IMG/VR virus record: IMGVR_UViG_3300034190_000938 | Span: 1 to 25,579 of that record | Reading direction: 5' to 3' (one strand) | Source of the DNA: a virus | Length of the DNA stretch: 25,579 nt | Shown here: positions 8,405-16,700 of the stretch, one piece after another | How positions within the stretch are numbered: position 1 is the stretch's first letter | How the letters are laid out: every line of letters begins with the position of its first letter | Notes under the pieces: generated by a model | The model's input: only the letters and a program-made list of their open reading frames with translations | The model's database searches: none | What the model was told of the DNA's origin: nothing | Made by a program: the position numbers and the translations under genes

Positions 8405-8905
8405 TTATTCTGCCTTTATTTTTTTGCCAGTTATTTTTTTAAGATTTGCTGACGCTAAACCCACTGTTTTTCTACTTATAGGTAAATTGGGAGTTATTCC
8501 GTACCTAGCAAACATGTTACCTAATTGTTGATTGTTTGTTCTTGTAATTAAATTTTTTAAAGCTGTTTCTACATTTGGGTTACCATATCCAATTCTACCA
8601 CTGCTTGTTGGATTGTAACTTTTGCTACCTGCTTTTGATTTGCCTGCTCTATATGGTGACTTGGGATTTAATCTTTGGTAAGCTGTTGGGCCTGTATATC
8701 CTTTAGGTTTACCCTTTTGAGATGCCATGTAAGCACCTGCACCTTTTTTTATAAATCCTAAAACGTCATCGGTTAATTGATCTCCTGCAGAATAAAAGTC
8801 ATCTGTATAGTCTTCCATAAAATCGTCATACCCTATTGTTTCTGCAACAAAATCAACTCCTGTATCTATCCATCCTCCTATTGTATCAAAAAGATCACCA
8901 AACAT
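8405..8905 (-). CDS. Putative virion protein with acidic N-terminus and basic C-terminus, 166 aa
   Basis: Residues 1-50 are strongly acidic and amphipathic (MFGDLFDTIGGWIDTGVDF, then many D/E). After that the protein becomes Gly/Lys/Ser/Tyr-rich and basic (GKPKGYTGPTAYQRLNPK) and ends in a Lys-rich tail. There are no membrane segments or known motifs. An AAGGAG ribosome site lies in the 11-nt gap after the 491-aa gene, supporting the ATG at 8905. Short amphipathic proteins of this kind often accompany large internal or ejection proteins in podoviruses. That role is inferred only from the neighbourhood. Confidence 0.7.
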   Translation of the reverse strand: MFGDLFDTIGGWIDTGVDFVAETIGYDDFMEDYTDDFYSAGDQLTDDVLGFIKKGAGAYMASQKGKPKGYTGPTAYQRLNPKSPYRAGKSKAGSKSYNPTSSGRIGYGNPNVETALKNLITRTNNQQLGNMFARYGITPNLPISRKTVGLASANLKKITGKKIKAE

Positions 8906-8916
8906 TACCTAACTCC

Positions 8917-10392
8917 TTAACTAGCTATCCAAGATGCAAGCCAGTCACCTGTAGCTTCAGCTATCGCATCTCTTTGTTCTTTATCATACAACTCATTAGA
9001 ATTAGAAAACTCCATAGCCAACATAGCTATCTCGTGTCTTCTTTGTGCTTCTGATTCTGACTTTTCAAAATTCCAAGCTGCATTGTCTCTATACTTTAAC
9101 CACAGATTATTTAACTGAGTGGTTGTTGCGTTGTACAAATTTTGTACGTTTATTCTATTTGTTTCGTTTTGAATGGCTGTGTCTTGAGTGTTTATAGCTC
9201 TTCTCCACTCTGCGTTAGACTGATCAATGGCAAAACCCATGTTTGACTCAAACTTATCTCTTGAGTCTAGCAAAGAAGCATTAAACTGGTTGACTGCATT
9301 TGCTTCGCCTGCGTTAAACTGATCAACTGCGACTGCCCTGTTTGCATTAGCTGTCTCAATTTGTGCATCCATCTCAGTAAAATATTCTTCAGTTTGCATT
9401 TCGTTCTTTACATTTATCTCGCTTCGTGCATTTTCTTGGGCCGCATCTTTAAATACACCTTGCACTAAAGCATTATACTCCAATTCATTCTTTGATTGTT
9501 CAGCAGTTAAGTTAGATGTCTCAACAGCTAAAAGAGTTTTTGCGTTGTTTACTTGTGCTGTTAATCTTGCATTTAAGTTTGCAGTGTCCATCGCAGCGTA
9601 GACTGCTGCATTTTTTAATGCTGTTTCTTGTCTGTTATTTAAATTTTGTAATTGTATTTTTGCGTAGGAGTTAGCATCAGCAGTTGCTATAGGTATACCA
9701 GATTCCATAAGTGCTTGTGTTAAAGCTGCCGCTGCCATACTCGATGCACCGATACCTCTTTGTTGCATTACGGCTGATACTTTACGTACAGCAGGGGCTG
9801 CCCACGCAGGAGGTTCTGTCCCCTCTTCTATGGAGCTAAACAAATCACCAATTTGATATTTTACAGTAGCTCTTTCATCAAATTCATCTAAATCCAAAAG
9901 TTGAGCTTCAGCTATAGAATCACCACTCACCTCACCTTGCACAACATCTTCATCAGCTATCAATAATTTTTTTGCTTCGTCTTCATCTATCTTAGCAAGA
10001 TCAGGTTCTCCCATTTTATCAAGTGCATCTTTAGTTCTTTCTATTTTGCCTATAACACCATAATCTTCATCTTCTGGTCGTGTTGGTTTCTTTACGTCAA
10101 CAGTTTTTACCTTGTCTGCTGCAGTAATAGTTCGACTGTCTTCTCCTAAAGCTACATCTTCTTTGTCTAACAACTCATTATCTTTAACAGTTGGTAGTAC
10201 AGCTTCTACTTTAGGAATGTTTCCTTGATTACCTGCAGCAATATCGCCTACCACAGCTTTAAGTTCTGCGTCAGTAGTTATAGGAGGTGGAGGAGTTGTA
10301 ACTACTTGATCATCAGGTGGTGGATTTATACCGACTTCGTTTTCGGTTTCTCCACCCTCTTGCATACGTATTCTTTTTCTATACTGAACCAC
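8917..10392 (-). CDS. Putative internal virion protein, Ala/Asn/Gln-rich helical, 491 aa, GTG start
   Basis: The N-terminal ~170 residues are acidic and proline-containing, probably disordered. From about residue 190 there is a Trp-Ala-rich stretch and RGIGASSMAAAALTQALMES. A long helical region rich in A, N, Q and E follows, with recurring short units such as QFNAGEANAVNQFNASL. This layout resembles internal core or ejection proteins of marine podoviruses (inference from composition and position). The start appears to be GTG at 10390-10392, sharing bases with the TAG of the upstream gene (TAGTG) and preceded by GGAG at 7 nt. An alternative ATG lies nine codons further in. The gene ends in TAA 11 nt before the next start. 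Confidence 0.75.
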   Translation of the reverse strand: MVQYRKRIRMQEGGETENEVGINPPPDDQVVTTPPPPITTDAELKAVVGDIAAGNQGNIPKVEAVLPTVKDNELLDKEDVALGEDSRTITAADKVKTVDVKKPTRPEDEDYGVIGKIERTKDALDKMGEPDLAKIDEDEAKKLLIADEDVVQGEVSGDSIAEAQLLDLDEFDERATVKYQIGDLFSSIEEGTEPPAWAAPAVRKVSAVMQQRGIGASSMAAAALTQALMESGIPIATADANSYAKIQLQNLNNRQETALKNAAVYAAMDTANLNARLTAQVNNAKTLLAVETSNLTAEQSKNELEYNALVQGVFKDAAQENARSEINVKNEMQTEEYFTEMDAQIETANANRAVAVDQFNAGEANAVNQFNASLLDSRDKFESNMGFAIDQSNAEWRRAINTQDTAIQNETNRINVQNLYNATTTQLNNLWLKYRDNAAWNFEKSESEAQRRHEIAMLAMEFSNSNELYDKEQRDAIAEATGDWLASWIAS

Positions 10393-10625
10393 TATCTAGC
10401 TCCAATCAATATTTTATCTAATTTATCTTCTAATCTTTTAATTGCATCCATCAGATCGTGCATATCTTCTTTAACATCATCTTTACGTGCATATTCTTCA
10501 CGTGTTTTATTGAGGAGTATCTGCAAACGTTTGACCTCTTGGAACATTTTGTTGAACGCCCACCCTGCAGGTACAACGACCATTGTCAATATTATATTCC
10601 AAAATAACATTGCATCTATCTCCAT
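10392..10625 (-). CDS. Small membrane-anchored coiled-coil protein, 77 aa
   Basis: The chosen ATG (10623-10625) lies 4 nt after the stop of the 191-aa gene. A longer frame reaching back to 10706 would overlap that gene by about 75 nt and adds an implausible N-terminus. From the chosen start the protein has one hydrophobic segment (residues about 7-24, LFWNIILTMVVVPAGWAF). A charged helical coiled coil follows (about 27-74), with the segment KRLEDKLDKIL near its end. This topology is seen in several phage membrane proteins, including holin-like proteins and inner-membrane spanins, but also in T7-type minor proteins. It lies in the tail/internal protein block and away from the lysozyme, so a lysis role is uncertain. 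The stop overlaps the GTG of the next gene. Confidence 0.7.
   Translation of the reverse strand: MEIDAMLFWNIILTMVVVPAGWAFNKMFQEVKRLQILLNKTREEYARKDDVKEDMHDLMDAIKRLEDKLDKILIGAR
10400..10403 (-). promoter_or_regulatory. Ribosome binding site deciding a GTG start
   Basis: GGAG on the minus strand lies 7 nt upstream of GTG at 10390-10392, inside the last codons of the 77-aa gene. It supports GTG over the downstream ATG as the start of the 491-aa protein. Confidence 0.6.
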
Positions 10626-10629
10626 TATA

Positions 10630-11205
10630 CTAAGATTCCTGTGGGAAGTCAAATATTGGTGGATTGTCACCTGTTGGATTACCATCACTATCAACAGGTG
10701 CGTCAAACAGTGCCATAAATTGTGTTAAGTTGGAACAGTTGTTGATACTTGTTTCAATAGAAGTACACTTAGTTCTTACACTATCTCTGTAGCTTTGAGT
10801 TGCATCAGGTATTGCAGTTCCCTTTTCTGATTTACGTGTAACCATCCAATCTGTTTTAGATAACAAATCATTAGCAGTTTGTTTTGTTTGTGTAATCCAA
10901 ATAGATTTTAATCCTAGTTGTATAGCTTGTTCTTCCGTTCTTGGGTCTATTACTGCATTGCCATCTTCATCAACTACATTAATATCTGCAAGACTACGTT
11001 CAATCAAAGTGCCATCTGTCTGTCTACCCCAATAGAATCTATTATCAAAAGGTGCTTCAGATGCAGGTGGTTCTTCCCATGTTAACCCATTATTTGTTTT
11101 TTCAGAGCTTGACCATCTCATCCAAACAGAAGGATGTTTTACACCACTATCTGAAACCCACGCTTTTCCTACTCTTATTGTTCTTCCGTTATGCTTCCAC
11201 GGCAT
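10630..11205 (-). CDS. Tail-assembly-chaperone-like protein (Phage_tail_APC type)
   Basis: This 191-aa protein follows two tail fibre/adhesin genes. The N-terminal half contains Trp-rich strands (GKAWVSDSGVKHPSVWMRW) and a charged linker. The segment from about residue 110 to 145 reads NDLLSKTDWMVTRKSEKGT, then a Tyr-Arg-x-x-x-Arg motif. This resembles the LxxTDW...YRxxLR signature of phage tail fibre assembly chaperone-like domains. Members are thought to help fold or attach fibres, and the position right after the fibre genes fits. GGGAG upstream supports the ATG at 11205. The family call is from memory of the motif and is moderate. Confidence 0.6.
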   Translation of the reverse strand: MPWKHNGRTIRVGKAWVSDSGVKHPSVWMRWSSSEKTNNGLTWEEPPASEAPFDNRFYWGRQTDGTLIERSLADINVVDEDGNAVIDPRTEEQAIQLGLKSIWITQTKQTANDLLSKTDWMVTRKSEKGTAIPDATQSYRDSVRTKCTSIETSINNCSNLTQFMALFDAPVDSDGNPTGDNPPIFDFPQES

Positions 11206-11216
11206 AGTCTATCTCC

Positions 11217-13712
11217 CTATCTTGCATTACTAAATTTAAATGGCTGTTCTGCAAAAGCCATATAGATGTATGTTCCACCTGATGCGTTTTGTGAACTATC
11301 TGTATTTCTCGGTTTGAAGCCACTAGATAATATATCTATACCAGTTCCACTTTCAGCATTATTTAAATCAGCATATAAATGCCCACCAGTTGGATTAAAT
11401 GTGTATCTACCAGTATCATTTATATACCAATTTCCACTTCCACTAGTTTTCTTAGTCATAACAAAAGCAGGTCTAAAGCCAGTATAGACAAACGTACCAT
11501 CTGTTGAGCCATTTCCAGTATATTCACCAATCTTAGAGTAACCCTCAACACTATGAAAGCAGTACATCACAAACTTGTCAGTTCCCTCATTTACTGTATT
11601 ATCAGTATTGATTGTTACAACAGTGCTTGTAGGTGCAGTATTGTCAAATGAACCACTATTTGTGCTAAATGCACCTGTATCAAAATACACCTGACCCGTA
11701 AAACCACTTAGGTCTTGTCCTATAACCCATTGACCATTAGGACTTGAGTCTCTATTTTTTATTATTACCATATTAGGTGCTGAATTTAATCCGTGTCCAA
11801 CAGTGCCTTTTGTATTGTTGTTTGCTGTATAAGTTACAATACTAAATCCTGCATCCGTGTTTGCTTGTACTGTTGATGTTATGCTTCCATCTGTATTACT
11901 GCTTGTTGTTCCACCATTAGCTTTCCAGTTCCACGAAACATAGGTTTGACTATTTTCATTTGTTGCACCACTTGTACCTAATGTAAATCCATCTGAGTCA
12001 AAACTTTTATGAATAGTTGTTGCTGTGTTTTCAGCTTGCGTAGAATGAGATACTAAAAATTTACTAGCACCTCTACTTGAATCTAATAAAACGTGGTCTG
12101 ATGTACTGCTTCTTTCTTTAATCCATAACCAATCTGGTTGAAAACCCACACCAGTTATAGACGTATCATCTGTAGCATTACCAGTATAAGGAACCGTATT
12201 AAAGTAGTCATCTGCTTGTGAAGTGCTGTCAGGACCTATTGTGACATCGGGTAAATTAGCTGAACAGAGTGCAAGATAGCCACTAGGTGGTGCATAATAA
12301 AAATTACCTTGTCCATTGTCATCTGTATTGCCTTGTGCTGTTTCTGTTCCTAAGAATGTTCCATCTTGACCAAAGTTTGCAGTTACATTTCCACCATTGT
12401 AAGCATCTAATGCTGGTGTAGCAATTCTTGTACTATCAACTGTAAAATTTAAAAAAGAACCTGTCTTACTTGATCCACTTGCAGGATTGCCACTATTCAA
12501 ATAAGTGTTGTTTTTAGCAAAATAAACAGCACCATTATCCATATCAAAGGCTATGCCTATGATATCTCCAGTTGTCCAAGCCGTTGTTGACGTAAGTTGA
12601 AGTTCACCACTTATACCTCTAACAGCTCCATTATATCTAGCAACCACACCTTTTCCGTGCGTTTGTGCTACGGATGAACCATCAATAAGACTGTTTTCAT
12701 AACTTACTTGTTTTACCATGACACCAATAAATTCTGAGCCTATAGTTCCTTGTCTAACTTCAAAATACCATTTACCACTTGTTACAGAAAAAGTTCCTAA
12801 TGATACACCAGAATTAGCTGAAGTTGCACCAGTTACCTTTAATCCACCCTCTGACAAAGTTGTGTAACTAGTATTTATTTGAAGAGGATTTTGTACGTTA
12901 TAATTATTTTCTGGACAATCAAGTATATTGCTGTCGTGTGCATCTAAACTAACATCTTTAAAATGGTTTGAATTTCCACTTGTATCTGCACCTATCGTGC
13001 TTGAACTTGGGCTAGTTTGACCATCTCCAGTTTCTTTAAATTGAAGTCTAACACCATTGTTTCCATATGAACCAGAATAGGCTTTTGGAATCCAAGCTCC
13101 GTTTTTTGATTCTGCAAAATCTGTATAATTTGCTGCACCATCTATAAGATGAACATCTGCATAGTAGCCACTAAAATATTGAGCGGCAGTAAAATATCTT
13201 GAGAAATAAAAAGTTGTGCCATTTTTAATTATATTTTGAGTTGTTGGTGTGCCAGTTGAAGATGAGTCCACTGTGCTTAATAAATTACCATTTACATATA
13301 ATTTTGCTTTGTTTTCATTACCACTTAAAGTCATGTCAACTATTAAAGCAATATGATACCAGTTACTTGGGTCTCGAAAAACTTGTCCAGTGGCATTTCT
13401 TATTAGTTCATTACTCCCACTACTTGATGGGTCAATATAAATTCTAAATGTTTTTGAAGCACCAACATATTGAAGATAAAACATAACAGTAGTGCCATCA
13501 AAAGATGAAGCCAACATTCTGTCTCCAGTGGCTGTTACATCTGCTATTTTAACCCACATAGATAAAGCAAATTTATTTGTTGAACTTGCATTAGCACCAT
13601 ATGTTTTCATTAAATAAGCAGCACTGCCATCTAATCTTAACGATTGTTCGACAACACCATTGTAAAAACCAGTGCTTTCGTCACCTATACTTGATGCAGG
13701 TAATAAACTCAT
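11217..13712 (-). CDS. Tail adhesin with LamG-like and SPRY-like domains, 831 aa
   Basis: This is a multidomain, beta-rich, extracellular-type protein. Residues about 24-215 look like a LamG/concanavalin-A-like domain (LRLDGSAAYL, FALSMWVKI, WYHIALIVDMTL, KLYVNGNLL). Residues about 280-455 look SPRY-like (SGKWYFEVRQG, IIGIAFDMDNGAVYFAKNN). The C-terminal ~330 residues carry repeated beta units. These include FQPDWLWIKERSS, SYVSWNWKANGG-type text, NMVIIKNRDSSPNGQWVIG and FRPAFVMTKKTSGSGNWYI, ending near YIYMAFAEQPFK. I know this C-terminal type from marine phage adhesins (I believe it is DUF7483). It lies directly after the long tail fibre gene, so it probably helps bind the host surface, perhaps glycans (inference). 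Thr/Ser/Asn/Gly-rich composition and very few Cys fit a secreted virion fibre. Confidence 0.75.
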   Translation of the reverse strand: MSLLPASSIGDESTGFYNGVVEQSLRLDGSAAYLMKTYGANASSTNKFALSMWVKIADVTATGDRMLASSFDGTTVMFYLQYVGASKTFRIYIDPSSSGSNELIRNATGQVFRDPSNWYHIALIVDMTLSGNENKAKLYVNGNLLSTVDSSSTGTPTTQNIIKNGTTFYFSRYFTAAQYFSGYYADVHLIDGAANYTDFAESKNGAWIPKAYSGSYGNNGVRLQFKETGDGQTSPSSSTIGADTSGNSNHFKDVSLDAHDSNILDCPENNYNVQNPLQINTSYTTLSEGGLKVTGATSANSGVSLGTFSVTSGKWYFEVRQGTIGSEFIGVMVKQVSYENSLIDGSSVAQTHGKGVVARYNGAVRGISGELQLTSTTAWTTGDIIGIAFDMDNGAVYFAKNNTYLNSGNPASGSSKTGSFLNFTVDSTRIATPALDAYNGGNVTANFGQDGTFLGTETAQGNTDDNGQGNFYYAPPSGYLALCSANLPDVTIGPDSTSQADDYFNTVPYTGNATDDTSITGVGFQPDWLWIKERSSTSDHVLLDSSRGASKFLVSHSTQAENTATTIHKSFDSDGFTLGTSGATNENSQTYVSWNWKANGGTTSSNTDGSITSTVQANTDAGFSIVTYTANNNTKGTVGHGLNSAPNMVIIKNRDSSPNGQWVIGQDLSGFTGQVYFDTGAFSTNSGSFDNTAPTSTVVTINTDNTVNEGTDKFVMYCFHSVEGYSKIGEYTGNGSTDGTFVYTGFRPAFVMTKKTSGSGNWYINDTGRYTFNPTGGHLYADLNNAESGTGIDILSSGFKPRNTDSSQNASGGTYIYMAFAEQPFKFSNAR

Positions 13713-13713
13713 C

Positions 13714-16700
13714 TTATGTCAAAGCTCCTGTTGCACCTACTAATATTGTATTATCACCACTTGATGCAGAACAATAGTAACTAAGCATATATGTTCCTGC
13801 AGTTGATAATGCAGTCAATATATCTGCGTTAATAGCTAATGAAGCATGAGCAGATACTGTATGACCACCACTGTTAATTAGCATGATTGTTCCTGACTGA
13901 CCTTCTGCAGGGTTAGATAAAGTTAAAGTAAAGTTACCCGACGGGGTACATTTAAAGAAGTTAGCAGTTGCTAAATCAAAGTTACCATCGTTATCTGTCT
14001 CTTGGTTACCTGTTGCTCTACCTGCTACAGATGCGTCATCTCCTACAGTTACGTCTCCTGTTGTTGTAACGTTTCTAAAACCTGTTACATCTTTGTTAGA
14101 GTCAACAATAACTGCCTTAGACGCAGATATTGTACCTGCAGTAATTCCGTCTACTAAGTTTAACTCGGCTGCTGTAGATGTAACTCCATCTAGGATATTT
14201 AACTCGGCAGTGGTAGAAGTAACACCATCTAGAATGTTTAACTCGGCTGCAGTAGCAGTTACTCCGTCAAGGATGTTTAGTTCGGCTGCAGTAGAGGTCA
14301 CTCCGTCAAGGATATTTAGTTCTGCAGCAGTTGATGTAATTGACGTACCACCTATCTGTAATGTTGTAGCATTTACTTCACCACTTGAACCGTACACAAC
14401 TGCTTTACTATTTACAATAGTTCCTGCACTTGAGCCATCTACCAAGTTAAGTTCGGCAGTGGTAGAGGTCACCCCATCTAGTATATTAAGTTCTGCTGCA
14501 GTAGAAGTAACAGTCGTACCATTAATTGATAAAGCATCTGTTTCAAGAGTTCCATCAAAAAATCCATTTTTAAATTGTAAAGAGGAACTTCCTAAGTCTA
14601 CATCATCATCTGTAACAGGAAGTAATGCACCATCTTGTAATTTTATTTGGTCTGCAGCTCCTGCTCTGAATATAATGTTATTATCAGTAGCGAAGTCAAT
14701 ATCATTATCTGCGTCTCTACCAATAACGAGACTTGTATTTGTTATAGAAGTTAGTCCTGTTTGTGAAGCATTTACTACAAAATCAAGATTATCATTAGTT
14801 GTGTCATAACTAACTGTAATACCTGTTTCAGTATTACTAGATACCATGTTGTTTCCGACAGTATCCCTGATAAATGTAGCTAGTGCAGTTCCATTTACTG
14901 TGATTGCATCTGCTTCAAGTGTACCATCTATGTCTGCATTACCACTAATGTCTAAGGTAGCTGCATCAAGCTCACCTGTAATAGTAAAGTTTCTTATTCC
15001 TGTGTAATCTTTATTAGCGTCAAGTATAACTGCTTTAGAAGCTATGGCAGTGCCGACAGCAGTTGAACCTAAGTCTAGTGCATTTATCTCTCCTACTACT
15101 ACTGTAGCACCATCAAGTATGTTCAACTCTGCAGCAGTAGAGGTTACGCCATCAAGTATATTTAGTTCTGCAGCAGTAGAGGTAACAACTGTACCATTGA
15201 TAGATAACGCATCTGTCTCAAGTGTTCCATCAATATCTGCATTACCTGATATATCTAGTGTAGCTGCGTCAAGTTCACCTGTAATTGTAATATTTCTACC
15301 ACCTGATATGTCTTTGTTAGAATCAGTTATAATAGCTTTACTTGCTATTACAGTTCCGTTTGTAATGCCATCTATTAAGTTGATGTCTGCAGCACTAGCA
15401 GTAACTCCATCAAGGATGTTTAGTTCTGCAGTTGTAGCAGTGACTCCATCCATAATATTGAGTTCTGCAGTTGTAGCAGTGACCCCATCCATGATGTTTA
15501 ACTCTGCAGCAGTAGCAGTAACTGTAGTGCTTGCTATTGATAAAGCGTCTGTTTCTAAAGTACCATCTACATCTACGTTGCCTGATATATCTAAAGAAGC
15601 TGCAATGAGTTGGTCTACTTGTAAATCTTCGTGGCTAGAACCTAACTTTAATTCAAACTTAGGACCTGTTGTGTTATATGTAAATGTAGCATCATCTCCA
15701 CTACCACCTTCAATAGTTATACCTGCACCATTAATAACTGCACTTGTACTATTGTCGCTATCTAATACAATATTATGATCACCTATATTAACAGTGTTTG
15801 AATTAACTGTAGTTGTTGTTCCTGATACAGTTAAGTTTCCTGCTAAAGTTACATTAGCACCACTAAAGGTCATAGCAGTTGTAGGTGTAGAACCTGATTG
15901 AATTACTAACTCACCACTAGAGTTTTTAAAGTTACCAAAAGTTGTCCCACCGTCTTTTAAAGTTATGTCTGTGCCATCTGCGTCAAGTATGATATCTCCT
16001 GCAGAATCTAACGTTAATGTAGAACCTGTAATATTATTGCCATTTACATCTAAATTACCACCCAACTGAGGTGTAGTATCTTCAACTATATTATCTAGAC
16101 CTGTGCCTGATACAGCTAGTCCTGAAACAATTGTGCTTCGTGTAATCTTTTTAAGACCACCAGTATCCGTGTCTACTGCTATAAATACATCATCGTTAGC
16201 TACTGTGGATATCTCTGCTAAGTCACCAACTGCTATGGAGTTAAAATTTGTACCATCTGCAACAAGTAAATTACCTGCAGTGTTTGTACCCATAGTGATG
16301 TCATCACCTGCAACTGTTAAGTCACCTGTAATACTTAGGTTTCTAAAACCACTTACGTCTTTGTTTGAATCTGCTATAACTGCTTTTGATGCAGATACTG
16401 TTCCTGCTGTTATACCATCTACTAAATTTAACTCGGCTGCTGTGGATGTAACCCCATCAAGTATATTTAGTTCTGCAGTTGTCGATGTAACACCGTCAAG
16501 TATGTTTAATTCTGCAGCAGTTGATGTTACGCCATCTAGTATGTTTAGCTCTGCAGTGGTTGCAGTTACACCATCTAAAAGATTTAGCTCTGTTGCAGTT
16601 GCAGTAACTGCTACGTTTTCGTTTATCTTTGGACTTGTTAATGTTTTGTTTGTTAAAGTTTGAGTTGCTGCAAGTCCTACAAGTGTGTCTGTAACAGCAG

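Noticed and set aside
10626-10706. Longer N-terminus for the small membrane protein (start at 10706)
   Set aside because: It would overlap the 191-aa gene by 77 nt and lacks a ribosome site; the ATG at 10625 follows that gene's stop by 4 nt.
11217-13712. Diversity-generating retroelement target in the adhesin
   Set aside because: No reverse transcriptase, template repeat or adenine-biased variable repeat is visible in the window.
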